This document shows positions 1 through 9,115 of a DNA stretch of 57,669 bases, piece by piece. The stretch lies in contig CAIVQG010000040.1 of NCBI GenBank assembly GCA_903907985.1, forward strand, positions 1 to 57,669. Reading direction: 5' to 3'. Origin of the DNA: an uncultured delta proteobacterium (lineage in GTDB: Bacteria; Desulfobacterota; Syntrophia; Syntrophales; Smithellaceae). The notes under the pieces are model-generated. The model worked only from the letters and a program-made list of their open reading frames with translations. It had not been told where the DNA came from and searched no databases. The first letter of the stretch is position 1, and every line of letters starts with the position of its first letter. A program made the position numbers and the translations under genes.

Positions 1-1
1 T

Positions 2-172
2 ACAGACATGGCCAACCGTGTTGCCGACCGGTGCCTCCAACTTCACGGCGGATACGGATATTGCGAGGAGTATCCCATAGCCCGCGCCTGGCGGGACATC
101 CGTGTAACGCGGATTTTTGCCGGAACAAATGAAATCATGAAGGGAGTGGCGGCAAAGTTTATGGGATTATAA
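2..172 (+). CDS. Acyl-CoA dehydrogenase, C-terminal end (partial)
   Basis: The frame is open from the window edge and ends with TAA at 170-172, giving the last 56 residues. It carries the C-terminal signature of the acyl-CoA dehydrogenase family: a QLHGGYGY stretch, then EYPIARAWRD and the closing IFAGTNEIMKG segment that helps bind FAD and the partner subunit. Family members oxidise acyl-CoA to enoyl-CoA with FAD and pass electrons to ETF. The substrate cannot be judged from this fragment. It lies 59 bp upstream of an acyl-CoA ligase on the same strand, so it probably belongs to the same operon as the ligase, SDR and thiolase that follow. Confidence 0.93.
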   Translation, partial: TDMANRVADRCLQLHGGYGYCEEYPIARAWRDIRVTRIFAGTNEIMKGVAAKFMGL

Positions 173-231
173 GTATAACCATTATCAGAACAGCGGGCAC
201 TGGAAATAATTAGCGCAGGGAGGATTACACC

Positions 232-1866
232 ATGATGAATTATCCTTTGTTACTGACCAATTTCATGCAGCATGCGGCCAAATATTATCCGGGAAAGGAG
301 ATCGTTTCCGTTTACGGTAACGGCACTTTCCGCTATACTTATGCCGACTGGTACAAGCGCACAAGCCAACTGGCAGGAGCTCTGCGCTCTCTGGGCATCA
401 AAAAGGGTGACAGGGTTGCTTCATTTTCCCTGAACAATCATCGCCACTTGGAGCTTTACTTTGGCGTGCCCTGCATGGGTGCTGTTCTGCACACACTCAA
501 CATCCGTCTTTCCGCAGAGCATCTGGTTTACATCATTAATCACGCCGAAGACCGGATTCTTTTCATTGACGAAGATGTTTACTTCCTCATTGAGCCGATT
601 AAAGACCAACTCAAGACAGTTGAGAAATATGTCATCCTGTCCCAATCCGGTGTAATGCCGGCGACCACTCTCTCTCCTGTCGTCCTTTATGACGATCTGA
701 TTAAAGAATGTCCGGAAGCATATGAGTTCCCGGTGGATCGGGATGAAAATGAACCCTGCCTCATCTGTTACACTTCGGCAACAACTGGCGATCCCAAAGG
801 TGTTGTTTACAGCCATCGCGGCCTTGTACTTCACTCTTTTGCCTCCAGCGTCGCTCTTGGTGTTCAGGAAAAAGACTGTGCCCTGCATATCGTTCCGATG
901 TTTCATGCCAACGCCTGGGGAGTCCCCTTTGCCTGCACTATGCGCGGGATGAAACAGGTGCTGCCGGGGCGGCAAATTCTGGACATGGGGTCGCTGTGCC
1001 GTATTATCGCCGAAGAGAAGGTAGCCCTCTCCTTCGGTGTGCCGACTATCTGGATAATGCTCCATAATTATCTGGAAAATGGCGGTGAGCATGACTTTTC
1101 TTCCATCCGGCAGCTGTTCTCCGGCGGCTCGGCCATGCCCCGGCATCTCATCGAATCATTCGAAAAAAAATATGGTGTAATTATAGCACAGGGTTACGGC
1201 TCGACGGAAACATCTCCTCTCGTCACCGTGTCCGTTCCTAAAAGCTATATGGAAACAATGAGTGTTGATGAAAAAATTGATATCCGGACCACAGCGGGCA
1301 TGCCCGTAGCGGGACTCGATGTTAAGCTGATCAACATGGAAACGGGGAAAGAGGCACGAATGGATGGCAAGGAAATGGGAGAGGTTCTCGTGCGCGGGCC
1401 GTGGATTGCCTCCGAATACTACAAAGATCCCAAGCAAAGCGCCATTTCGTTCCGGGATGGCTGGTTTCATACGGGAGATATCGGAATAATGAGCAAGGAA
1501 GGTTATGTTTCCCTTGTTGACCGGACGAAGGACCTTATTAAGAGCGCCGGGGAGTGGATTTCTTCCATCGATCTGGAAAACGCCATCATGGGATTTCACA
1601 AGGTGATGGAGGCGGCGGTAATCGCCCTGCCGGATGATAAATGGCTGGAGCGGCCTCTGGCCTGCATTGTGCCGAAGCCGGATGCGGCGCAGACAATTAC
1701 CAAAGAGGAGATACAGGATTATCTGAAAGATAAAGTCGCCAAATGGTGGATTCCCGACGAAATCGTTTTTCTGGCGGAAATTCCCAAAACCAGCGTGGGC
1801 AAATTCAACAAGAAGAAACTCCGGGAAACGGTTATCTCGGATATTCTGCAGAAAAGGGGAAAGTAG
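232..1866 (+). CDS. AMP-forming fatty acyl-CoA ligase
   Basis: This 544-residue ANL-superfamily ligase activates a carboxylic acid to acyl-CoA through an acyl-adenylate in the cytoplasm. The ATP P-loop is at about 180-190 (YTSATTGDPKG), motif YGSTETSP at about 322-329, DGWFHTGD at about 409-416, and the C-terminal PKTSVGKF segment carries the adenylation lysine K524. The P-loop reads SATTG where most relatives have SGTTG. Length and order resemble medium/long-chain ligases of the AlkK type. The ATG follows a GGGAGGA ribosome site. The SDR and thiolase genes follow at 34 and 39 bp, which suggests an acyl-CoA degradation operon. The chain-length preference is unknown. Confidence 0.93.
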   Translation: MMNYPLLLTNFMQHAAKYYPGKEIVSVYGNGTFRYTYADWYKRTSQLAGALRSLGIKKGDRVASFSLNNHRHLELYFGVPCMGAVLHTLNIRLSAEHLVYIINHAEDRILFIDEDVYFLIEPIKDQLKTVEKYVILSQSGVMPATTLSPVVLYDDLIKECPEAYEFPVDRDENEPCLICYTSATTGDPKGVVYSHRGLVLHSFASSVALGVQEKDCALHIVPMFHANAWGVPFACTMRGMKQVLPGRQILDMGSLCRIIAEEKVALSFGVPTIWIMLHNYLENGGEHDFSSIRQLFSGGSAMPRHLIESFEKKYGVIIAQGYGSTETSPLVTVSVPKSYMETMSVDEKIDIRTTAGMPVAGLDVKLINMETGKEARMDGKEMGEVLVRGPWIASEYYKDPKQSAISFRDGWFHTGDIGIMSKEGYVSLVDRTKDLIKSAGEWISSIDLENAIMGFHKVMEAAVIALPDDKWLERPLACIVPKPDAAQTITKEEIQDYLKDKVAKWWIPDEIVFLAEIPKTSVGKFNKKKLRETVISDILQKRGK

Positions 1867-1900
1867 TGAACATGCATGATAAAAAGAAAGGAGAAGGAAA

Positions 1901-2668
1901 ATGTTAGTAAAAAATAGTGTAGCTGTTGTCACCGGAGGGGCATCGGGTCTGGGAGAAGCCTGTGTCCTGGCTTTGCATAAACTGGGAGCGAAGGTCGCCA
2001 TTTTTGATTTTGCGGCAGAAAGAGGGGAAAAATTTGCTGCCGAGTTGGGGAAAGACGTTATTTTTGCCCACACAGACGTTTCCGATGATGCCGGTGTCCA
2101 GGCTGCCATTAAAAAAACTATGGATGCCTTTGGCGCAATCCATATAGCAATCAACTGTGCGGGCGGCAGCGCACCCATGAAAGTATTGTCCAAGAAGGGG
2201 CCCATGCCTTTGGCGTCCTTCAATAGGACGATCCAGATAAATCTGGTCGGTACATTTAATGTGATTCGATTGGCCGTAGAACAGATGGTTAAAAACGAGC
2301 CCCAGGTCGACGGTGAAAAAGGTGTAATTATTAATACCGCTTCCGTAGCTGCTTTCGACGGCCAGACCGGTCAGGCGGATTATAGCGCCTCCAAGGGCGG
2401 TGTCGTAGGGATGACCCTGCCGATTGCCCGGGAATGCGCTGATTATGGGATTCGGGTCATGACCATTGCCCCCGGCTTATTCAATACCCCGTTACTGCAA
2501 AGCCTTCCGGCAGCGGCTCTGGAATCCTTGGGTAATATGGTTCCCTTCCCCCGGCGGTTAGGTTACCCCGAAGAGTATGCCCAGCTCGTCTTGCATATCA
2601 TTGAGAACAGAATGTTGAACGGAGAGGTCATCAGGCTCGATGGAGCAATCCGCATGGCCGCGAAATAA
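1901..2668 (+). CDS. SDR-family 3-hydroxyacyl-CoA dehydrogenase (type II-like)
   Basis: This 255-residue short-chain dehydrogenase has the NAD(P) Rossmann motif TGGASGLG at 11-18, an NCAGG turn near 85-89, and the catalytic set S148, Y161 and K165 (YSASK). Its overall shape, with an insert around residues 95-110 and the ending [12 protein letters not shown], matches the HSD17B10/3-hydroxyacyl-CoA dehydrogenase type II group, which oxidises 3-hydroxyacyl-CoA to 3-ketoacyl-CoA. A strong AAAGGAGAAGG ribosome site precedes the ATG. Its position between an acyl-CoA ligase and a thiolase fits a beta-oxidation step. The specific substrate is inferred, not visible. Confidence 0.88.
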   Translation: MLVKNSVAVVTGGASGLGEACVLALHKLGAKVAIFDFAAERGEKFAAELGKDVIFAHTDVSDDAGVQAAIKKTMDAFGAIHIAINCAGGSAPMKVLSKKGPMPLASFNRTIQINLVGTFNVIRLAVEQMVKNEPQVDGEKGVIINTASVAAFDGQTGQADYSASKGGVVGMTLPIARECADYGIRVMTIAPGLFNTPLLQSLPAAALESLGNMVPFPRRLGYPEEYAQLVLHIIENRMLNGEVIRLDGAIRMAAK

Positions 2669-2707
2669 TAAAATAATTATGATCGACAGAAAAGGAGATA
2701 TAAAAAA

Positions 2708-3928
2708 GTGGGCAAACAGGATGATATCGTAATTGTCAGTGCAGTGAGAACTCCTTTCAGCAAGTTCGATTCGGCCATGGCTGATATTGCCAGTATCGAC
2801 CTTGCGGTAATGGTGATGAAGGAAGTCATTAGCCGGGTTGGCGTGAAACCGGAGGAAGTGGACGAAATAAACTATGGCAGCTGTGTTATGGCGGAAATGG
2901 CCCTGGAGACGGATATCCCCGCACGTCAGGCTTCCCTGCTGGCCGGATTCCCGCCGGAAAATATTTCCGTGACTCTGGATCGGGCCTGCTGCTCATCTCT
3001 GACAGCGCTTCGTATGGGCTACCGGGCCATCAAAGCGGGAGATGCGACCTGCTGTATGGCCGTTGGTTCCGAAAACATGCCACGAACGCCGCATCTGGCA
3101 CCGGGGCTGAGAAAAGGCGTGCGACTTGGTCATATCAAGCTAATCGACGGCCTCTTTGAGCTTGGCTACTCGGCCAAAGGATTTTCCCCGGTTGCCGTGG
3201 ATGCCGGAGAAGTAGCCTTGGAGTATGGTATTTCGCGGGAGATGCAGGATCAATGGGCAGTACTGACGCAGGAGCGTTATGCAAAGGCCTTCGCCGAAGG
3301 AAAATTGAAAATCGGCGAAGAGCTAATGTCGGTTATTATAGCTCAAAAGAAAGGTGATCCGATCGTGATCGAACGTGATGAATCACCCCGCAAGACAACT
3401 CTGGAAGCCCTGGCTAAGCTCAAAACCATCTATGGCAGCCCCACGGTTACCGCGGGCAATGCACCTCCCATCAGTGCCGGCGCCAGCGCCATCCTCTATA
3501 TGACACGCAAACAGGCGGAAGAAAAGGGATTGAAGCCCCTAGCCACAATATTGACATCTATTGGCACGGCTACCAAACCGCGCGATATCGCTGTCATCCC
3601 GGCACTGACTATTGCACAGGCGCTGAAACGCGTGGGCATGACTATTGATCAAATGGACATCATCGAGATTAATGAAGCCTTTGCCGCCATGCCTCTGGTA
3701 TCGACAAAGATCCTTGCCGGTAATGATGAAAAAAGATGGAAAACACTCCAGGAGAGAACCAATGTCAATGGCGGGGCCATTGCTATCGGGCATCCTGTCG
3801 GAGCGAGCGCAGCCAGGATAACCATGCATCTGGCTTACGAATTGAAACGGCGGGGCGGCGGTTACGGCGTAGCTTCCATATGCGGCGGTCTCGCTCAAGG
3901 GGAAGCGGTGATACTGAAGGTAGAATAA
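2708..3928 (+). CDS. Thiolase (acetyl-CoA C-acyltransferase)
   Basis: This 406-residue thiolase cleaves 3-ketoacyl-CoA with CoA, or condenses two acyl-CoAs. The nucleophilic cysteine is C94 in LDRACCSSL. The second-half motifs INEAFAAMPL, NVNGGAIAIGHPVGASAAR (catalytic His) and ICGGLAQGEA (second catalytic Cys) are present. The GTG start follows AAAGGAGA. Odd points are a second cysteine, C95, next to the nucleophile, and NAPPISAGASA where classical thiolases have a NASGINDGAA-type loop. These suggest a thiolase subfamily with a different acyl pocket. It is the last gene of the ligase-SDR-thiolase group. Confidence 0.93.
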   Translation: MGKQDDIVIVSAVRTPFSKFDSAMADIASIDLAVMVMKEVISRVGVKPEEVDEINYGSCVMAEMALETDIPARQASLLAGFPPENISVTLDRACCSSLTALRMGYRAIKAGDATCCMAVGSENMPRTPHLAPGLRKGVRLGHIKLIDGLFELGYSAKGFSPVAVDAGEVALEYGISREMQDQWAVLTQERYAKAFAEGKLKIGEELMSVIIAQKKGDPIVIERDESPRKTTLEALAKLKTIYGSPTVTAGNAPPISAGASAILYMTRKQAEEKGLKPLATILTSIGTATKPRDIAVIPALTIAQALKRVGMTIDQMDIIEINEAFAAMPLVSTKILAGNDEKRWKTLQERTNVNGGAIAIGHPVGASAARITMHLAYELKRRGGGYGVASICGGLAQGEAVILKVE

Positions 3929-4149
3929 CCTGAAAGATACTCCATACCGTTCAGTATTCCGCAGCCTGTCGGCAGTATTGCTTCGCCAGAGTTTCCGCAA
4001 GTACGCAAAAGCGGGAAGTGCTGCTGGAGACTGGTTGCACGATGAAAGAAATTGCCGAATTTTAAAACCGGCCTGCTGGATTGATAAGACAAGGCATTGT
4101 TTTTTAACGCACGAAATAGCAGATAGGTGGGAAAACAATTAAATGCCGA

Positions 4150-5547
4150 TCAGGCTGATCGTCCGTCTATGTCGTTGACGATTGCTTTGAAAACATCGAC
4201 TAATGTGGGATCGAACATCTTGGCCTTTTGTGCTTCCAAAAACTGTATTGTCTGATTCGAGCTCCAGGCGCTACGGTAAGGTCTGTCTGCTGTCAGTGCG
4301 TCGTAAACATCCGCAAGGCAGATAATCCTGGCAAAGAGCGGGATGTTCTCTCCTTTGAGACCATCCGGGTATCCCGTGCCATCCCAGCGTTCGTGGTGAT
4401 GGATTATTCCGGCAAGGATCGGATCATAGGAAGGAATCGAGGAAATGATATCGGCGCCGGCGCGCGGATGCTTCCTGACGATATCAAATTCCTCGTCGGT
4501 GAGTTTTGCGGGTTTGTCAAGGATCTGTTCTGGGACAGCTATTTTGCCGATATCGTGGAGGATGGCGGAGATGCTGAGCACGCGCATCTGGTCATCATTC
4601 AGGCGAAGACCTCGGCCGATAGCCTCGGCAAACCGGGTGACGCGCTCACTGTGACCTGCCGTCCAGGGCGACTTGGCGTCAATCGTTCGGGTGAGGGCGA
4701 TCAGGATTCCGATCAGAATGTTTTCTCGCTCTCTCGTCCCGTCAATAATTCTGGATGCCATGTTATTCAATGCTTCTGCCAGCATCCCGATCTCGTCTTT
4801 GCGGCCTGTTGTAAATCGATGCTTATATTGGCCGGTAGCAATTGTCATAGCCTCATGAGCAAGTTGTTCAATCGGTCTGGCGAGCCGGATACTGAAGAGA
4901 TGGCCCAGGGTATGTGAAATCGTCAGCAGGACAAGAAAGAAAATAATACTCTTATAGAAGTTTTTTTGGATGACTGCAATTATGCCCTGCCGGTGGATAT
5001 CGAAGGCGAGAATGTACCTGTGGCGGTCATCCTTCCCGGTGATGTTGATTTTGACATTGACCTTATCCTGTGCCCCGTAAAAAAAAGGAAAAGACGACAT
5101 GATTCTTTCGTTCCTCACATTTTTTAACTCAGTGGCTAATGCGGCATTGTCGATGCGATGTGATTGGATTACTCCCTGGTCATCCAGATACATTTGCTGC
5201 CACTGGCCTTTGTCCTGAAAATATAGATCAAACTTCAGCTGGGGAAAGATGCCGTGCAGGACTAGGGCGGAGTTCGCGATATCTGTTCCACGCCGTTCCA
5301 GCAGCCGGAGGAGTTCGTCGCCTTTATCACTCTTGCCGCCATCGGAAATGGATGAGATGTATGTCCTGGCAGTATCTGAAGCCAGTCTTATAAAGGCATT
5401 GGTCCCGGAGATCGCGAGGAATATAAAGACAAAATAACCGATGACCAGGCCAAAGATTGTAAAAGATATGGTCAGCCGCCGCCCCAGAGAAGGTCTCCAG
5501 AAGGCGAGGAAGTTCCCCAGCAGCGAGGGCAATAGGCGTTTCGTCAT
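4150..5547 (-). CDS. Membrane HD-GYP domain protein with HAMP (c-di-GMP phosphodiesterase)
   Basis: With the ATG at 5547 the product is 465 residues. Membrane helices lie at about 27-47 and 197-217 and enclose a sensor region of about 150 residues facing the periplasm. A HAMP linker (about 218-271) and a C-terminal HD-GYP domain follow. Metal and signature residues are visible: H299 region, H331/D332 (ILHDIGK), HHERWDGTGYP at about 383-394, and LADVYDALTADRPYR. HD-GYP proteins hydrolyse cyclic di-GMP. The frame stays open 117 bp further upstream to a TTG, but the residues there do not look like a membrane-protein N terminus. The gene stands alone, convergent with the thiolase operon; its signal is unknown. 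Confidence 0.92.
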   Translation of the reverse strand: MTKRLLPSLLGNFLAFWRPSLGRRLTISFTIFGLVIGYFVFIFLAISGTNAFIRLASDTARTYISSISDGGKSDKGDELLRLLERRGTDIANSALVLHGIFPQLKFDLYFQDKGQWQQMYLDDQGVIQSHRIDNAALATELKNVRNERIMSSFPFFYGAQDKVNVKINITGKDDRHRYILAFDIHRQGIIAVIQKNFYKSIIFFLVLLTISHTLGHLFSIRLARPIEQLAHEAMTIATGQYKHRFTTGRKDEIGMLAEALNNMASRIIDGTRERENILIGILIALTRTIDAKSPWTAGHSERVTRFAEAIGRGLRLNDDQMRVLSISAILHDIGKIAVPEQILDKPAKLTDEEFDIVRKHPRAGADIISSIPSYDPILAGIIHHHERWDGTGYPDGLKGENIPLFARIICLADVYDALTADRPYRSAWSSNQTIQFLEAQKAKMFDPTLVDVFKAIVNDIDGRSA

Positions 5548-5785
5548 GATGGTCGGTCTTTCTCTTTTTACGGAAAGTACATTTCCGACCACTAATAGCA
5601 TGAATAATTTTTTATTAAAAAGTTTTTCTGAGATCATCCAGATTGTAAAAAATAAACTGGCCAATTTGCCAATGTTTAGAAAGCGCCCGCAAAAGAAACA
5701 TTTTGTTTCAGCGTAATAAAATATCTGATAAACTATGTCTTAATTCATTATATTTATTCTGATCTTTTACTAGAGAGGTGATTAT

Positions 5786-6349
5786 ATGGATTGTTCTTTC
5801 GAAAATGAAAATCATAACGAGTATTTTTTGTGGTTGGCTCCGTTTGCTCCACCTAAAGGTTTTACAAGTGTTCCTGCAGGCGGAATCTGTCTTTGTGTTT
5901 TTCTCTTTGCAAACCAGAAAGGCAAAATTATTCTTGGGAAATATCAAAAACATTCGGCCTGGGAAAAACATACAGGGATGGACATGAGACGTATTGAAAA
6001 CAACCAGTATGGGTTGACCATACCTGCCAGCCATCTGAAATTTGGTGAAGATCCGCTTGAAGCCGCGCGGCGCATTGGAGAAGAAATTCTGCTTCTTCCC
6101 AAAGAACTAACTTATTCGCATCTTTCCGTACAGACATTCTTCTATGAACCTGTAATAGCTCCGGGCAAAATGCATTTTGATGTCTTGCTTTTTTACGATG
6201 TTTTACTTCCAGAAGATTTAAAGATTCTCGTCCCTCCCTGGTATGCCTCGCTGGAATTGATTGATGAGGAGATACTATTAAATCAGAAATTTGCCCGTCA
6301 ACATGAAGATGTTGTTTCGGCCTGGATGAAAAAGAAGTTCGAGTGCTAA
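5786..6349 (+). CDS. Nudix-fold-like protein with degenerate catalytic box
   Basis: This 187-residue protein has a GAGAGGTGAT ribosome site before the ATG. Residues about 30-110 show the Nudix strand pattern (hydrophobic strand, then ILGKYQKHSAWEKH, then a glycine turn). FGEDPLEAARRIGEEIL lies where the Nudix helix would be. Compared with the GETPEQAVVRELQEE type of helix, RELQEE is replaced by RIGEEI, so the usual metal-binding glutamates are only partly kept. It may be a Nudix relative that binds rather than hydrolyses a nucleotide. No operon partner exists and the base composition is AT-rich. Family membership is inferred by eye and is not certain. Confidence 0.5.
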   Translation: MDCSFENENHNEYFLWLAPFAPPKGFTSVPAGGICLCVFLFANQKGKIILGKYQKHSAWEKHTGMDMRRIENNQYGLTIPASHLKFGEDPLEAARRIGEEILLLPKELTYSHLSVQTFFYEPVIAPGKMHFDVLLFYDVLLPEDLKILVPPWYASLELIDEEILLNQKFARQHEDVVSAWMKKKFEC

Positions 6350-6502
6350 TTCAGAATATGGTTCAATTGGTGAGCGATCATTCTTGTTTGGATAATATTT
6401 TTAGAAACAATAGTCACTTTTAAAAATAAAACAATTAAGGAAAGTGATAAACGTACTTTAAAACGATAAAGCAGAAGTCGTTAATCATATGCCATTTTTG
6501 GC

Positions 6503-6543
6503 GGGGCGGGACATTGCTTAATCCCTGAAAGAAATCCCGCCCC
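6503..6543 (-). terminator. GC-rich hairpin after the MarR/SDR operon
   Basis: Nine-base arms GGGGCGGGA (6503-6511) and TCCCGCCCC (6535-6543) are perfectly complementary across a 23-base loop. It lies about 90 bp past the stop of the minus-strand gene ending at 6636, so it could end that operon's transcript. There is no clean U-tract on either side, so a classical intrinsic terminator is not proven. The remainder of the 286-bp gap (6350-6635) is AT-rich and shows no gene. Confidence 0.4.
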
Positions 6544-6635
6544 GTGATTATTTAGAGAAGGAGCACGCACCGCGGGTAAGAGTGACGCGATCCCTCTGCC
6601 ACAAGTGACATCGTGATTGACTTTCCGAAAAACCG

Positions 6636-7283
6636 CTATTCCTTATCAGTTCCCATCCATTTTGTGGCGGGGCCAATGACAAGGAAGGGAGCTGGATTGA
6701 TCTTCCCTCCGCCTAGTGCCATATACCCGAGTCCAATAAACAGGTTGTCGTTGATCTTACGGAGTTCGTCCCGCATGGAATTAACCGTGCCTGAATTGTA
6801 GGCGCCGTAATTGAGTTTAAAGGCGGGCTTTCCGTCGTGGTCCGATAGTCCGATCTGGGTATCCATTTTGCGGGTCCGGTAAATCTTGCCGGTCGCGTCC
6901 TTGAAGATGTTATACCCATAGCCTTTGTTCTTTTCAAAAGGATAGAAGGCCTTGCCCTCCCATTTTCCCGGGCCGAAAAAGTGATGGGTATAATACCCTG
7001 CGCTCGTTGCCATGATCCCTACATCCACCGTCGCTGCGGTGTATTCACCGTTAAAATCCTGGAAAGAAGGAGCGGAAGCGGCATAATAGAGCTGGAAGAC
7101 TTCGGCCTTGCTCAGCTTCTTGATGTCATTGATGGTCGCTTTTTCCGGTGGAACGCCCAGTATCTTTTCCATGCTCCTTTCGTCGTACTTTCCTCCCTTT
7201 TGTAAAATGTTGATTCCGGTAAGGGCAAGCTGGGCAACGACCAGAACGGCTATAACAACAAGAACTATTTTCAATGCTTTCAT
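6636..7283 (-). CDS. Membrane-anchored conserved hypothetical protein
   Basis: The product has 215 residues with an N-terminal hydrophobic segment (about 4-24, VLVVIAVLVVAQLALTGI) acting as a signal anchor or uncleaved signal. The rest is soluble and probably periplasmic, with FFGPGKWEGKAFYPF, a YRTRKMDTQ strand and repeated glycine-rich turns such as GLGYMALGGGK. I do not recognise a named family with certainty. GGAGG lies 8 bases before the ATG. It is the last gene of a MarR-SDR-anchored-protein operon, 18 bp after the SDR, so a role in handling a lipid or ketone substrate of that SDR is possible but only inferred. Confidence 0.75.
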   Translation of the reverse strand: MKALKIVLVVIAVLVVAQLALTGINILQKGGKYDERSMEKILGVPPEKATINDIKKLSKAEVFQLYYAASAPSFQDFNGEYTAATVDVGIMATSAGYYTHHFFGPGKWEGKAFYPFEKNKGYGYNIFKDATGKIYRTRKMDTQIGLSDHDGKPAFKLNYGAYNSGTVNSMRDELRKINDNLFIGLGYMALGGGKINPAPFLVIGPATKWMGTDKE

Positions 7284-7301
7284 GAGATTTCCTCCAATAT
7301 G

Positions 7302-8117
7302 TTATTTACAATTTCTTCCTTTCCATGAGTCGTTGCATGTGGCCATACCCATGGTTTTATTTAACCAGTCCATTGCATTAATCGAGAAGAGAACCTTCGT
7401 GAGTGGCGTCAGTATTTTAACGGGAAAACTCGGCACCGCAACCATGGCTGTGTTGTTTTTGATCGCCTTGATCACCTTTTTGGTCACGTCGGAGGCGGCG
7501 AGCATCTTCGTGCCGGCGACCATTTTTGACCCGTCGAACATGCCGGTATTAACAGTATTCGGGCACACATAAGTGACACCGACATTCGATTTGTGCTTTT
7601 TCATTTCCTGCCGGAGGGCATCCGAGAAACCAATCACGCCGAACTTGCTGGCGCAATAGGCAGTAAGGTTAGGTATTGCCAATATGCCGCCCGCCGACGC
7701 GAAATTTACGATATGACCCGACTTGCGCGCCACCATGCCCGGCAGAAAAGCCTTGCATGTCCAGAACTGAGCGGTAAGATTGATGTTAATTGTTTTTTCA
7801 ATGGCGTCATCAGGGAGATCGAGAAGTTCCTGCGCTCTGACGATGCCGGCGTTGTTTACCAGGATATCGACCGGGCCTACTTCCTTTTCCACTTTATCTG
7901 CCAGTTCATAGACTGCCTTTCTATCGGAAATATCGCACACGTAATGCGAGCATTTCCCGATTTTTGCCAGTTCCTTCTTTGTTTTGGAAAGCTCCGCTTC
8001 GTTCACATCGACGAGAATCACACTGCATCCTTCCCTGAGGAGATCTTCTGACAGACTCCTGCCCATGCCCATCGCCGCCCCGGTCACAAGGGCAAACTTA
8101 CCTTTTAAATCCTTCAT
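7302..8117 (-). CDS. Short-chain dehydrogenase/reductase
   Basis: This 271-residue SDR has TGAAMGMGR at 12-20 for NAD(P) binding, NNAG at 88-91, S141, and the YCASK pair Y154/K158. The C terminus carries a hydrophobic patch (PVKILTPLTKVLFS) seen in SDRs that act on hydrophobic alcohols or ketones (retinol-dehydrogenase-like group), which suggests loose membrane association. The ATG follows CAGGAGGG. It lies 19 bp after the MarR gene and 18 bp before an anchored protein, so it is probably the regulated enzyme of this small operon. The substrate is unknown. Confidence 0.88.
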   Translation of the reverse strand: MKDLKGKFALVTGAAMGMGRSLSEDLLREGCSVILVDVNEAELSKTKKELAKIGKCSHYVCDISDRKAVYELADKVEKEVGPVDILVNNAGIVRAQELLDLPDDAIEKTININLTAQFWTCKAFLPGMVARKSGHIVNFASAGGILAIPNLTAYCASKFGVIGFSDALRQEMKKHKSNVGVTYVCPNTVNTGMFDGSKMVAGTKMLAASDVTKKVIKAIKNNTAMVAVPSFPVKILTPLTKVLFSINAMDWLNKTMGMATCNDSWKGRNCK

Positions 8118-8136
8118 TCTTTCCCTCCTGAATCAT

Positions 8137-8604
8137 TTACTTGAATTTGCTATCCTTACTTTTTTTAGGCCGCGTGCCGAGAATCCTGTCCAGACATTGC
8201 GCGGTTGTAATAAACGCATCAAGCTCATCTTCGGAAAAGTCTTTGAGGTTTGCGGAAAGGACGCCGAACGAGTGATCTTCCACTGCCCGGACAGTCTTTT
8301 CGCCGTAATCAGTCAAGGAGACGAGAATAGCTCTGCGGTCTGTCTCATCGGTTACCCTTTCCAGCAGTTGCATTCTTTCCATTCTTGCTACAATACGGGT
8401 CGTTGTGCTGATCGGCATCCCCATCCGGTAAGCAATTTCGCTCATTCTCGATGGCGACTGCCTCCGTAATAGCTGCAGGAGATAAATCTGCCCGTAAGAC
8501 AGCTCAAAGCGTTTAACCTTGTCCCTTTCAAAAGCATAAATGGCCGTAAGAGCATTAAAAAGCAGCCCATCGAGCTCCGGGCGAGTCATTTTGATATCCG
8601 ACAC
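8137..8604 (-). CDS. MarR-family transcriptional regulator
   Basis: The protein has about 155 residues with the winged-helix core of MarR proteins: LSYGQIYLLQLL, then SRMSEIAYRMGMPIST and the recognition helix TTRIVARMERMQLLERV, then the wing DRRAILVSLTDYG. The GTG at 8604 is chosen because GGGGGA lies 6 bases upstream; a TTG at 8610 and an ATG at 8589 in the same frame are badly spaced from it. MarR dimers usually repress their own operon and release DNA on binding small aromatic or lipid ligands. Here the downstream targets would be the SDR and the anchored protein. The short palindrome GTTGCAAC upstream could be part of an operator, but this is speculative. Confidence 0.9.
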   Translation of the reverse strand: MSDIKMTRPELDGLLFNALTAIYAFERDKVKRFELSYGQIYLLQLLRRQSPSRMSEIAYRMGMPISTTTRIVARMERMQLLERVTDETDRRAILVSLTDYGEKTVRAVEDHSFGVLSANLKDFSEDELDAFITTAQCLDRILGTRPKKSKDSKFK

Positions 8605-8715
8605 AGACAATCCCCCAATTCATCAAATTTGCACATCTTTGAACATAATTACTTCCATGTTGCAACTATTATTTAAAAAATATTTTATTCTACTCCAGAG
8701 CGCTAATGTTTATCA

Positions 8716-8744
8716 TTGACATACGAGGACGTCTTTCCTATAGT
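8716..8744 (+). promoter_or_regulatory. Consensus sigma-70 promoter for the ADP-forming acyl-CoA synthetase
   Basis: TTGACA (8716-8721), a 17-base spacer and TATAGT (8739-8744) give a nearly perfect housekeeping promoter on the plus strand. Transcription would begin near 8751 and reach the synthetase at 9116. It is one of the best promoter matches in the window. Confidence 0.7.
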
Positions 8745-9115
8745 CCCTTCCGTAAAAAGCTGGTTCTTATCAGGTCAGGTTTCCAGGGGAATGCCCTCTA
8801 ATTGAAGCAATGCCGGAGTCTCTACAGGCTATTCTGAAGCTTTCGCTGACCGATCATTAAGTCGATTTTTCAGCCGCCGTACTTGATGCAGTACTTTATA
8901 GAGATACCGGAATAAATGCCGCATGGATACAGTTGTTGGCCGATGCTTGTCATCGGGACAGCGCTGTTCAAAGTTGTTATGGTTCGTTTTCGGGCAAGCT
9001 CAAGATAAAGACAGATTACATTTTCCTCGTGTTTCGATATGCAGGAGCGTTTATAAAAATAGACAGGAATGGTTTGATGCCTTCCTGGCAAGAAAAAAGG
9101 AGTTTACGGTATAGC
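8745..9115 (+). other. Long untranslated leader before the acyl-CoA synthetase gene
   Basis: About 365 bases separate the predicted start of transcription from the ATG at 9116. The synthetase frame stays open upstream to 8933, but the residues there do not resemble the family, and the ribosome site (AAGGAG, 9097-9102) sits before 9116. No known riboswitch fold was recognised and no gene is supported. It could hold a regulatory RNA structure or remains of a decayed gene. Confidence 0.4.

Noticed and set aside
1156-2223. Minus-strand open frame of about 355 codons
   Set aside because: It is antisense to the ligase and SDR genes, covers the gap between them, and has low-complexity residues without motifs.
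3922-4141. Open plus-strand frame between the thiolase and HD-GYP genes
   Set aside because: It has about 70 codons but no good start codon or ribosome site, and I recognise no family. It could be a gene remnant, but the evidence is too weak.
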